From Sphingomonas kyeonggiensis (GTDB lineage Bacteria; Pseudomonadota; Alphaproteobacteria; Sphingomonadales; Sphingomonadaceae), in NCBI RefSeq assembly GCF_030812785.1, contig NZ_JAUSTJ010000003.1, forward strand, positions 1,054,001 to 1,118,000: DNA of 64,000 nt. The letters are read 5' to 3'. A model generated the notes under the pieces. That model worked only from the letters and a program-made list of their open reading frames with translations. It did not search any database and was not told where the DNA came from. Both the position numbers and the translations under genes were made by a program. Positions 8,879 through 16,053 of this stretch are shown in pieces (positions within the stretch are counted from its first letter, which is position 1; each line of letters begins with the position of its first letter).

Positions 8879-9244
8879 CTACAAGCCCATCCTCTTCAGC
8901 TTTGCTTCGATCTCTCCGGCCACGGCTTTGTTGCGGCTGACCTTGTTCAGAAGCGTCCAAAGCCGGGATGCGGCGTTGCGATAGGCTTGCCGCCTCGTGC
9001 GCCGCGCTGTGCGCGTGACATAAGGGGCGGGCAAATCGAGCTTGCGTTCTTCCGCTTCCAGGAGTGCCTCTACGACCGCCAAGGCGGCGCGAACGCCTTC
9101 GGCCCGACCGGCCCGAAACTCTGTGCTTTCCATCCTGCCCTTCACATCGATCCGCGAGAGACTCGCTTCAGCCCCCGCCTCGCCATGCAGGTTGGGGAAG
9201 CTTTCCGCCAGCGCCGCCCTGCGAAACGGCGAGATCAAACGCAT
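8879..9244 (-). CDS. Hypothetical protein, 121 residues
   Basis: This frame gives an Ala/Arg/Glu-rich, mostly helical protein with normal codon use. No domain is recognised, and no signal peptide or membrane segment is seen. The ribosome site before the ATG at 9244 is weak, so the start is uncertain. It is divergent from rpsU at 9437 across 192 bases. It may be a small conserved sphingomonad protein, but this cannot be shown here. Confidence 0.5.
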   Translation of the reverse strand: MRLISPFRRAALAESFPNLHGEAGAEASLSRIDVKGRMESTEFRAGRAEGVRAALAVVEALLEAEERKLDLPAPYVTRTARRTRRQAYRNAASRLWTLLNKVSRNKAVAGEIEAKLKRMGL

Positions 9245-9436
9245 GCGCCGATGATATGATGAGGCGCTGTCAGCTGGCCTCGTCGCGGGCTTCCGGAGGT
9301 CAGGGAGGAAGGTAGATTGGGCTGCGGCAGTGCCGCGGCCGCGGGAAAGCGCTTTGATGGCTTTGCCCCCGGGTGGGTTCGGCGCTAGAGCCGGCGGAAT
9401 TCAGCAAGCGCCGCACCAGTTGGAAGCCAACCAAGC

Positions 9437-9637
9437 ATGCAGATCATCGTTCGCGACAACAATGTCGATCAAGCGCTCCGCGCGTTGAAGAAGAAGCTGC
9501 AGCGGGAAGGCGTCTATCGTGAGATGAAGCTGCGCCGGCATTATGAGAAGCCTTCTGAAAAGCGGGCGCGTGAGCGCGCCGCGGCGATCAGCCGCGCGCG
9601 AAAGGCCGATCGCAAGCGGGCAGAGCGCGACAAGTAA
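9437..9637 (+). CDS. rpsU: 30S ribosomal protein S21
   Basis: The 66-residue product has the S21 pattern: Met-Gln-Ile-x-Val-Arg-Asp-Asn-Asn-Val at the start, Ala-Leu-Arg-Ala-Leu-Lys-Lys-Lys-Leu-Gln-Arg-Glu-Gly-Val, then Arg-x-x-Tyr-Glu-Lys-Pro-Ser-Glu-Lys-Arg and a basic C-terminal tail. S21 binds the 30S platform near the anti-Shine-Dalgarno region and helps mRNA initiation. Length is normal for the family. It is followed by a small hairpin and then a carboxylesterase gene on the same strand 49 bases away. Confidence 0.97.
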   Translation: MQIIVRDNNVDQALRALKKKLQREGVYREMKLRRHYEKPSEKRARERAAAISRARKADRKRAERDK

Positions 9638-9642
9638 CAAGG

Positions 9643-9661
9643 GACGACACGCGCTGTCGTC
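9643..9661 (+). terminator. Short hairpin after rpsU
   Basis: A perfect 7-bp stem GACGACA/TGTCGTC with a 5-base loop lies 5 bases after the rpsU stop codon. It lacks a T-run and may only attenuate transcription into the esterase gene. Confidence 0.45.
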
Positions 9662-9686
9662 TTCGACAAGAGGGTAGGGCACTGAA

Positions 9687-10364
9687 TTGTCCGCTCTTCC
9701 CAGCGAAAGGATTTCCGTGTCGTTTGACGGCCCCCGCCTCGCTCCTCTCTCCGGTGCAAAACCGGATGCACTTGTCATTCTGATCCACGGATATGGGTCG
9801 AATGGGGACGACCTCATCTCCCTGGCTCGGATGATCCAGCCAGCGCTCCCCCACGCCGCCTTCGTGGCGCCCAACGCGCCAGCGCGGATGCCGGGGCTCG
9901 CCGAGGCCTATCAATGGTGGCCGATCGACACCTTTTCGATGGCGGAACGCGCCGCGGGGGCCGACGCGGCCGCGCCGGGGCTCGATGCCTTCATCACGCA
10001 GGAGTTGAAAGATGCCGGCCTGCCGAGCGGTCGGGTCCTCCTCATTGGTTTCAGCCAAGGGACAATGATGGCCTTGCATGTAGGGTTGCGTCGATCGGAG
10101 GCGCTGGCGGGGATCATCGGAATCTCGGGCATGCTCGTCGCGCCGGAGCGGCTTCCGTCGGACATTGCAAGCCGTCCGCCCGTGCTTCTCATTCACGGTA
10201 CCGAGGATGACGTCGTACCGTTCCGCTCGATGAGCCTGGCATCAACGGCTCTTGCTGAGGCTAGCGTCCCGGTAGAGGCCCATGTTTCCCCAGGCGTGGC
10301 GCACAGCGTAGCGCAGGATGGCCTCGCGGCCGCAGCGGCATTCGCTAGCCGCCTCCTAGGCTAA
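9687..10364 (+). CDS. Phospholipase/carboxylesterase family alpha/beta hydrolase
   Basis: This 225-residue cytosolic protein belongs to the carboxylesterase/thioesterase group (PF02230 type). It has His-Gly-Tyr-Gly-Ser-Asn-Gly-Asp-Asp near residue 35 and the nucleophile elbow Gly-Phe-Ser-Gln-Gly near 115. The late acid is in His-Gly-Thr-Glu-Asp-Asp-Val-Val-Pro, and the His in Gly-Val-Ala-His-Ser. All three catalytic positions are present. It starts at a TTG at 9687 behind a purine-rich GAGGGTAGGG; an in-frame GTG near 9717 is an alternative. Members hydrolyse carboxylic esters or acyl-proteins; the substrate is not determined. Confidence 0.9.
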   Translation: MSALPSERISVSFDGPRLAPLSGAKPDALVILIHGYGSNGDDLISLARMIQPALPHAAFVAPNAPARMPGLAEAYQWWPIDTFSMAERAAGADAAAPGLDAFITQELKDAGLPSGRVLLIGFSQGTMMALHVGLRRSEALAGIIGISGMLVAPERLPSDIASRPPVLLIHGTEDDVVPFRSMSLASTALAEASVPVEAHVSPGVAHSVAQDGLAAAAAFASRLLG

Positions 10365-11400
10365 TGTCCCTGCGCGACGGGATCAATCCGGCCTGCGAAC
10401 TATCGAGCCAAGTAGGCCGGGTGCGCCAATGTGAAACGCGCGCGCATGTCAGATGAAGCCACTGATATAAAGGAAAGCGGGTCAACTATGCTCGCCAACT
10501 ATGGCGATACGGATCTTGGTCGTCGCTCGAGCATGGCACCTTGAAGGAAGCGGCACGTCCAACGACGTCACTATGAGCTTGAGCTACTCGCCCTCAAGCC
10601 AGATCGTCAGTCAGGTCCGCACCAACGACGCCTATGCGCGGGGTGGAGCATCTCAACGTCAATCGCCGCTATACGTCGAACGGCTTCAACCGGCTTGCCG
10701 CTTCCGGTGGCGTGGGCTTCAGCCGTGACTTGCGTGGCCATCTGACGTTCTCCCGGACTGATAGCTCGGATATTCCTCGGAGAATCTGCTGCTTATAATT
10801 TGTAGCCGCCCCGACGCGAATTGCTGTCCGTGGCCGGGGCGGCCCCTCACCGGTGTCGTCCGGGTGAGGACTTGCACCGGCATAGATGGAACCAGCGGGC
10901 GCGCTCATCGTTCCCTCCGCGTTCCGAAAGGGGCGCTGGGGCGCGCGCTGCTCTCGTCAAGTTTCTCGCGTCCCGGCTCTACCTTGACACGAATATGAGC
11001 TGCTTCCTGCACCTGTCAGCGAGATCGGCCGAGTTTCTGCGGTTGTGGCCGCCCGGTCCGCTATTATGGCTGGTCACTGCGGGCACCGGCGGACTCCTCA
11101 TCTTATTTCCACGATAGGGAGACGGCACCGCAACTGGCCCGCCGTTGCCGAGCGCCCTCGGCGCCCAGCAGACAGCTTGCGGCGACGTTCCGGGCTCTAC
11201 AGCGACTAGCGTGCCGCACGGCTCGCGGCTGCCAGGATCGCCGGCGCTGCCACGATCCTGCGCTGATGATAGCGAGTGAGCTGTCTGACGAGCAGGGCGG
11301 GCGGCTCAAGGCTGGGCGCGGCACGAGGAGCCGTTAGCCTCCGCTTGATCGGCTACTTGCCGAAGGCGTCAGAGCGAGACTGCCATCGACAGCAATAGGC
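10365..11400. other. Gene-poor region with a possible outer-membrane protein relic
   Basis: No intact gene is supported. At about 10590-10740 fragments in two frames (Gln-Val-Arg-Thr-Asn-Asp-Ala-Tyr-Ala-Arg-Gly, then Asn-Val-Asn-Arg-Arg-Tyr-Thr-Ser-Asn-Gly-Phe-Asn and Gly-Val-Gly-Phe-Ser-Arg-Asp) look like beta-barrel strands and may be a remnant of an outer-membrane protein. A third piece of the dispersed element lies at about 11325-11370. Confidence 0.35.
11325..11370 (+). repeat. Diverged dispersed element, partial copy C
   Basis: About 45 bases match the 3' part of the elements at 1266-1350 and 13527-13611. The shared block runs TTAGCCTCCG, then TTGATCGGCTA, then CTTGCCG-like bases. Only the distal half is present. 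Confidence 0.5.
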
Positions 11401-11628
11401 CTATCCCAACGCCTTCCTGGTAGTGATTTTGGGACCCCCGCAAATCGTGCAGACATCGCTGAGTCGTTCAAAGTCGTCGCGCCCGACCAGCTCGCGCGCA
11501 GCCTGGTTTGCCTGGGATTTCCAAGAAAGGCTCAGCTTCTCGGAGATGCACTCGTCGCAGATCGGGGCCGGCGCCAGCCTCTCGATCAGGCTTCGGACGC
11601 GCTCCAAAATCGTGGGTGTTCCCTGCAT
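11401..11628 (-). CDS. Small Cys4 (putative zinc-binding) protein
   Basis: This 75-residue protein starts at the ATG at 11628, directly behind a very strong GGGGGAGGA ribosome site; a longer frame to 11754 lacks one. It contains Cys-Asp-Glu-Cys at about residues 24-27 and Cys-Thr-Ile-Cys-Gly-Gly near 60-65, a CxxC...CxxCG arrangement likely to bind zinc. The middle is a helical segment (Asn-Gln-Ala-Ala-Arg-Glu-Leu). I recall similar small proteins in sphingomonads but no defined function; nucleic-acid binding is a guess. Confidence 0.75.
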   Translation of the reverse strand: MQGTPTILERVRSLIERLAPAPICDECISEKLSLSWKSQANQAARELVGRDDFERLSDVCTICGGPKITTRKALG

Positions 11629-11869
11629 TCCTCCCCCTATGAAGGGGATCCGACGCACGAGCAACGGACGCTCCGGAATGGACACACACAACCCGGAACC
11701 TGCGACGTCGCCGATGCGCGAACGCAGTTGGGCGATGACGGCGGGCTGACCCATGGATTGGCAAGACTCGGAAACGAGGTGATTCGTTCCTTGTTTGTTC
11801 CTAATGGGATGAACGAGTCAAGCGAGCGGCCGCCGGACGCTCGAAATCGGGCCTTGCAAGACGGGACGG

Positions 11870-12184
11870 TCAGGGGCCTTCGTGCAGCGGGTCGGTGCCG
11901 GGCTCGGGCGCGTCTCCCGGGCTCGAGCGCAGATCGTCGACGGGCTCGCCGAGCGCGGCCGCGATCATCCGCTGCCAGACCGCGATGTCGCCGGCGCGCT
12001 CCATCTCCGCATCGGGCTCGCGCAGCGTCTTGAGCACCGCGATCGCATCGCCCTCGAATTCGTGCCACCGGTCGTCGATCGCGCCTGCCGCATGGGCATC
12101 GTCGCCGTCGGCATTGGCGCTGAGACGCTGTCCGGCCAGCACCCGCGCGATCCGTTCGACCGCGCCCGTCGTTGCAATGTCCAT
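11870..12184 (-). CDS. Hypothetical acidic protein, 104 residues
   Basis: The start at 12184 is chosen because GGAGGAGCAGGAT lies immediately upstream of the ATG. The same frame runs on from the amidinotransferase relic upstream, which could mislead an automatic annotation into one 400-residue protein. The product is acidic and helical, with Gly-Ala-Val-Glu-Arg-Ile-Ala-Arg-Val-Leu near the start and Trp-Gln-Arg-Met-Ile-Ala-Ala-Ala-Leu-Gly-Glu-Pro near the end. No domain is recognised. It may be co-transcribed with the upstream gene (80-base gap). Confidence 0.65.
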   Translation of the reverse strand: MDIATTGAVERIARVLAGQRLSANADGDDAHAAGAIDDRWHEFEGDAIAVLKTLREPDAEMERAGDIAVWQRMIAAALGEPVDDLRSSPGDAPEPGTDPLHEGP

Positions 12185-12263
12185 ATCCTGCTCCTCCACC
12201 GCGTTCCAACGATTGCCGCGCCCGGCGTTGCGGAGAGCCGGGCGCGCAAGCACGGGCCGCGAT

Positions 12264-13075
12264 CTAGTCGCCGCCGCCCTGGCCGCGCAGATAGGTCTGG
12301 ACCGCAGGATCGTGGAGCCGTCCAGCGAGAGGATGTTGCACCCGAGCTTGCGCGACTCCGCCTCCAGCGCCGGAAGGACCCGGATGCCGCGTGCCGCGAG
12401 CGCGGACAGGAACCCCTCCGGGAGCGCGTCGATGCATGCAAGCGCGGTATGCGCGTCGAGCATGCAGAAGATCGTATCGAGATGGAGGTGGTAGGCGTCG
12501 AACGGGCACAGCAGGACTTCCCAGCCATGGCCGCGAAACAACTTGCCCAGTACCTGTGCGCCGGCAAGGCTGGTCCGCTCGCCGGACCATCCGATGATCG
12601 CGAGCCCGTCGCGTGCGACACAGACGTCGCCGCCCTCGACGGTGCCGCCTTCGATCTGCAGCAGCGGCCCGCCGCCCCGATTGCCGAGATAGCGCGCTAC
12701 ATGGTCCACCTCGCGCTGCCGATGCGCCATCGCCGGATTGAGCAGCACCGGTCCCCACGGGGTAGCGACCGCGCAGTCGCGCGTGAAGCACAGGTCGGGA
12801 AGGTGGGGGAGCGGGTCGAGCACATGGCAACGCGTCCCGAGCTGCTCCAGCAACGCCTGCAACTGCCGGTGCTGCGCGAGCGCCTTGGCGGTATCGGTTT
12901 GATGGCCATCGCCCAGGCTGCCGCGCGTGACCGAGCAGCATGGCACCGGAGCGAGATAGGCGGGTCCGCACAGCAACACCTCGGATAGCGGATCGCTTTC
13001 GCTGCGGACCGACCAGCGCTCCGGATCGCGACGCGTGATCGCATGGGTTGGGTTGGTCAGGAATTCGGGTTTCAT
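12264..13075 (-). pseudogene. Amidinotransferase/dimethylarginine dimethylaminohydrolase-like, C-terminus lost
   Basis: The start is at 13075 (Met-Lys-Pro-Glu-Phe) behind GAGGA. The N-terminal 240 residues show the guanidino-modifying fold: Leu-Cys-Phe-Thr-Arg-Asp near residue 100, Glu-Gly-Gly-Asp-Val near 150, His-Leu-His-Leu-Asp-Thr (catalytic His region) near 200, and Leu-Gly-Cys-Asn near 245. In the family the nucleophilic Cys sits near the C-terminus in a Gly-Gly-x-x-Cys context. Here the frame appears to shift after Ser-Leu-Asp-Gly-Ser-Thr. The alternative frame gives Asp-Pro-Ala-Val-Gln-Thr-Tyr-Leu-Arg-Gly-Gln-Gly-Gly-Gly-Asp and stops at 12264, so no catalytic Cys remains. Without the shift the protein fuses to the next gene and also lacks the Cys. 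Confidence 0.65.
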
Positions 13076-13676
13076 AGATCCTCGTCGAAGGCCCTCGCGG
13101 GTGCCTGCGCGCGCCGAAGCCGACGCGCGCCTGCGACCGGGGCCACCGTTCATAGGGCGGGCGCCCGCGCGCGATCGGGATCGTACGTGTTCGGCTACCC
13201 AACGTTCTGGTCACCGCCAACCCACAGGATCGCGCAAGGTTGCGGCCAAGCTCTGCAGTTTAACGTGCGTTAGGACGATTGGCTCGACGGAGCCGCATCG
13301 AGTATCATTTGCTTCGATGGTGAAGACCCCGAAGATCGACCAGAGACCTTTTCTACGCCCGATTTCATGTGGAAAATGCCGAGCAAAACAAAAGCTTGTT
13401 AAGGTGCGGCCTGTTCGAGGCTGCTAGTGTCGACGGTGATTGGAATATTGCCATGGACGACAAGCGAGTTTTGGTAGCGCAGGCCGCGCGCGGAGTCCCG
13501 GTTCGGCGCGCACAAGGCGATCGTGTACGATATTGGAACTTCTCTATGGGAAGCCGCCGACATAGTCGCGCGAGCGTGCTTAGCCTCCGATTGATCGGCT
13601 ATCTACCGCAAGCTGGCGGAGGAGGCTAAACTGGCGGTGGCGCGTTGGTCCGGCGCCTGCTGCGCGTGGCCAGAAG
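13076..13676. other. Intergenic region containing dispersed element copy B
   Basis: No intact gene is supported. Copy B of the dispersed element lies at 13527-13611, and its coding-like frame is interrupted by TGA. Confidence 0.45.
13527..13611 (+). repeat. Diverged dispersed element, copy B
   Basis: It aligns to 1266-1350 and, in its distal half, to about 11325-11370. In the frame shared with copy A it reads Asp-Ile-Gly-Thr-Ser-Leu-Trp-Glu-Ala-Ala-Asp-Ile-Val-Ala. After an in-frame stop it continues Ala-Ile-Tyr-Arg-Lys-Leu-Ala-Glu-Glu-Ala. This looks like a decayed gene that occurs more than once. Confidence 0.5.
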
Positions 13677-14183
13677 CTAGTCCGCAGTCCGGCGGCCCAG
13701 TCGGCGGGTATCGAGCGGCCGTGCGCCCTGCACCTTGGAACTATGCTCTTTCATCCAGGTCTCGGCGAACAGGTCGCGCTTCGCGATATGGTCGCTCAAG
13801 TCCTTCGTAACCCGGGTGAAGGCGCCGATCAGCGTGCCGGGCTCGAGGAACGTGATGTCGTCGCCCAGCGTCTCGTTGAGCTCGCTCATCGCGATCATCA
13901 GAATCGTCATCAACTTATTGTCCGCGCAGCGCAGCGCAAATTCAGGGGACTTGAGCGCCAGCACTGCAATGATCGCGAATGGATCGCTGTTGGTGACTTC
14001 CGCGAACCGCACCAGCCGGTCGAAAGTGATGCGGCCGCGACCGGATTCAAAATGCTCATAGGAGCGGAGCGGCATGCCGAGCGCGCGGGCCACCTCGCTC
14101 GATCGCATGCGACGATCCATGCGGATCGCCTTGAGCGCAGTCGAAAGCAGGCTGATATCGGCGCGCTCCTCGGTGCTCTTCAT
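13677..14183 (-). CDS. XRE-type helix-turn-helix regulator
   Basis: This 168-residue protein has an N-terminal HTH at about residues 14-65: Leu-Lys-Ala-Ile-Arg, Ser-Ser-Glu-Val-Ala-Arg-Ala-Leu-Gly-Met, Ser-Tyr-Glu-His-Phe-Glu-Ser-Gly-Arg-Gly. A roughly 100-residue helical C-terminal part follows, with no recognised ligand domain. It is divergent from the GntR regulator of the lasso cluster across roughly 300 bases, so a role in regulating that cluster is possible but unproven. Confidence 0.85.
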   Translation of the reverse strand: MKSTEERADISLLSTALKAIRMDRRMRSSEVARALGMPLRSYEHFESGRGRITFDRLVRFAEVTNSDPFAIIAVLALKSPEFALRCADNKLMTILMIAMSELNETLGDDITFLEPGTLIGAFTRVTKDLSDHIAKRDLFAETWMKEHSSKVQGARPLDTRRLGRRTAD

Positions 14184-14490
14184 ATGCCTCCACGCTCTCC
14201 GTCTTCAATCGCGGTCGCGATTTCCGGAAGCCTAATTCTCGCACCCAATTGTTGCGTCGGGCTGTCGGCCAGTTCGCCCGGGAACAAGCGGGGTGGCATC
14301 AGGGAATGATACGCATTCTGCCAATATTTGTACGCTTTTCCATGCGGACGCGGCAACATTCCCGTAGAATTGGCGCACGCTGTGCCGATACAGGATCGGT
14401 TTTTGGTTCTTTGGCCGGAGCGGTGCAGCAGTTCTACCCATTTTGGAGGATATTGCTGGACGGGTTGTACTGCGAACCGATGCTGGCCAG
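14184..14490. other. Divergent regulatory gap before the lasso cluster
   Basis: This region separates the XRE and GntR genes and presumably holds both promoters. No clear -35/-10 pair or operator palindrome was identified by eye. If the TTG at 14443 is the true GntR start, its last 48 bases are coding. Confidence 0.35.
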
Positions 14491-15156
14491 GTGCAGGAGA
14501 AGTGGGGGATCGAACGAGGCGGGCGGGGCGATCCGTATGAACGTGCCTATCGCGGGCTGCGGCGGGATGTTGTCACCGGGGCAGTCCTGCCCGGCGACCA
14601 GATCGTCGTCATCGAGGCGGCGAAGCGGCTAGGCATCAGTCCGACGCCTGTGCGCGAGGCGCTCGCGCACCTGGCGGGCGAGCGCCTGATCGAGGACCGG
14701 CGCCGGCACGGCTATTTCGTGCCGCTGCCCTCCTGGTTCGACCTGGTCGAGCTCTATGATCTTTGCGAGCTGCATCTCGTCGCCGCGCTTCGCGAGGCTG
14801 GGCGCAGCGGTGCGTCGGCGCCGGTAGGCGCGACGGAGGTCGAGGCGACGAGCGTCCAGATGGATCCCCTGGGCGAAAAATTCGTAGCGGTGATGTGCTT
14901 GTCGCGAAACACCCGGCTCGTGCTTGCCGGTTGCAGTTTCATCGACTGCCTGGCCGCGGCGCGGCGCTTCCAGGTGGGGATCTATGGGGAGGACGAAGGG
15001 CTCGCCACTCTATCCGCATTGCTTAGCGCCGAAGACTGGCGACAGGCGGTCGCCGTCCTCTGCCGGATCCTGCGCCGGTGTCGTGGCCATGCCGAGCCGG
15101 TGGCGCGCGCGATGGCCGCGGCGCATCGCGCAAGAAATAGAGCCGATATAGTTTGA
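14491..15156 (+). CDS. GntR-family regulator beside the lasso cluster
   Basis: The winged-helix part is clear: Asp-Pro-Tyr-Glu-Arg-Ala-Tyr-Arg-Gly-Leu-Arg-Arg-Asp-Val-Val, Leu-Pro-Gly-Asp-Gln-Ile-Val, then Leu-Gly-Ile-Ser-Pro-Thr-Pro-Val-Arg-Glu-Ala-Leu and Arg-His-Gly-Tyr-Phe-Val-Pro. The C-terminal roughly 130 residues are helical but shorter and more divergent than an FCD ligand domain. The frame is open from a TTG at 14443; the GTG at 14491 gives about 221 residues, and the start is uncertain. It ends 65 bases before the precursor gene on the same strand, so it is probably the cluster's own regulator. Confidence 0.8.
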   Translation: MQEKWGIERGGRGDPYERAYRGLRRDVVTGAVLPGDQIVVIEAAKRLGISPTPVREALAHLAGERLIEDRRRHGYFVPLPSWFDLVELYDLCELHLVAALREAGRSGASAPVGATEVEATSVQMDPLGEKFVAVMCLSRNTRLVLAGCSFIDCLAAARRFQVGIYGEDEGLATLSALLSAEDWRQAVAVLCRILRRCRGHAEPVARAMAAAHRARNRADIV

Positions 15157-15221
15157 GAATAGAAAGGCAAGGGCATCTGCTGGGCCTGTCGCAATTCCGC
15201 GGCACGACAGTGGAGATCTAT

Positions 15222-15341
15222 ATGCAGACCAAGTCAGCACGGCTCGTCCACGTCGGGCAGGTGAGCAAGCTCACCAAGTCCGTCGTGCTCGTCCAGCCGA
15301 ACGAGCCGGGCAGCATCCTGCTCGGCATTCCCACGCCGTAA
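15222..15341 (+). CDS. Lasso peptide precursor (A)
   Basis: This 39-residue peptide starts with ATG at 15222, with GGAGA 6 bases upstream. The predicted 19-residue leader is MQTKSARLVHVGQVSKLTK, with Thr at position -2, the residue recognised by lasso leader peptidases. The predicted 20-residue core is SVVLVQPNEPGSILLGIPTP. The only acidic residue of the core is Glu9, so the expected macrolactam joins the Ser1 amine to the Glu9 side chain, a 9-residue ring. The 11-residue tail has no aromatic and no charged residue, so threading would have to be held by Ile or Leu side chains. Followed by an attenuator-like hairpin and then the B and C genes. Function (antibacterial, signalling, metal-related) is unknown. 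Confidence 0.88.
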   Translation: MQTKSARLVHVGQVSKLTKSVVLVQPNEPGSILLGIPTP

Positions 15342-15351
15342 CGGCAGGTCT

Positions 15352-15381
15352 GGGGGCGACCGGTTCGGCCGTCCCCATTTT
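15352..15381 (+). terminator. Attenuator-like hairpin between precursor and B gene
   Basis: GGGGGCGACCG at 15352-15362 pairs with CGGCCGTCCCC at 15366-15376, with one mismatch and one G-T pair and a 3-base loop. It is followed by A then TTTT. Its position, 11 bases after the precursor stop, suits partial termination that yields more precursor than enzyme mRNA. Confidence 0.6.
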
Positions 15382-15393
15382 CCGGGTGCCGCC

Positions 15394-16053
15394 ATGTATT
15401 ATGGTCTCTCTCCCGACGTCTATCTCGCGGAGGTGGACGGCGATATCGTCCTGCTCGATGCGCGTGCCAATGCCTATTTCTGCCTGCCTCGCGTCCATAC
15501 TCGCGGCGTGAAGGCGGCGCTGCTCGGGAACCACCGTTTTCGCCCAAGCGCCGACCTGCTGGATGAGCTTGAGGCAGCGGGGCTGTTCGGGCTGATCGAC
15601 ACGCCTGCTGATGCGCCGCCCGTCGAGAGCCGGGCGCGACGCGACCTATTTCGGCTGCCCGGTGCGCGTGCCCGGCTTACCCCTTGGAGGGCCTGGCTGC
15701 TTGTTAGGGCTGCGGTGCGCACGCGCCTGCGCCTCTGTCTGTTTCGCCCGCGCCGCTGGCTCGCGGTGGTTGCGCGCCGCAACGCGCATGGGCGAGAGGA
15801 CGATGGCGAGTGCCTCCTAGCGCTGGCGCGCCTGGCGCGCGACATCCAGCCATTTGCGCCGGCGATGTCGAGCTGCCTGCCGAGCTCCTTATTCCTGCTG
15901 GATCTGCTCCAGCGCCATGGTCTGCGGGCGCGATGGGTGTTTGGGGTGCGCACCTATCCGTTCGAGGCCCATTGCTGGGTCGAGCATGATGATATTGTCC
16001 TCAACGACAGCCTCGAGCATGTCCGCTGGTTCACACCCATTGTCGCCGTCTGA
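15394..16053 (+). CDS. Lasso peptide B protein: RRE fused to transglutaminase-like leader peptidase
   Basis: This 219-residue protein starts with ATG at 15394. Residues 1-80 form a PqqD-like RiPP recognition element (Asp-Gly-Asp-Ile-Val-Leu-Leu-Asp, Ala-Asn-Ala-Tyr-Phe-Cys-Leu) that should bind the leader. Residues about 95-219 are the B2 cysteine-protease domain, with Cys161 in Ser-Ser-Cys-Leu-Pro, His193 in Phe-Glu-Ala-His-Cys-Trp-Val-Glu and Asp205 in Val-Leu-Asn-Asp-Ser as the likely triad. It cleaves the leader from the precursor so that the new N-terminus can be cyclised. Proteobacterial clusters usually have B1 and B2 fused, as here. Its end overlaps the start of the C gene by about 35 bases. 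Confidence 0.92.
   Translation: MYYGLSPDVYLAEVDGDIVLLDARANAYFCLPRVHTRGVKAALLGNHRFRPSADLLDELEAAGLFGLIDTPADAPPVESRARRDLFRLPGARARLTPWRAWLLVRAAVRTRLRLCLFRPRRWLAVVARRNAHGREDDGECLLALARLARDIQPFAPAMSSCLPSSLFLLDLLQRHGLRARWVFGVRTYPFEAHCWVEHDDIVLNDSLEHVRWFTPIVAV

Noticed and set aside
11882..12988. Long plus-strand frame across the amidinotransferase relic
   Set aside because: The minus strand carries recognisable catalytic motifs and strong ribosome sites; the plus frame is compositionally a shadow.
15153..15221. Second lasso precursor upstream of the main one
   Set aside because: The in-frame extension has no ribosome site, and no Thr at -2 followed by a residue suited for cyclisation; the ATG at 15222 has GGAGA.
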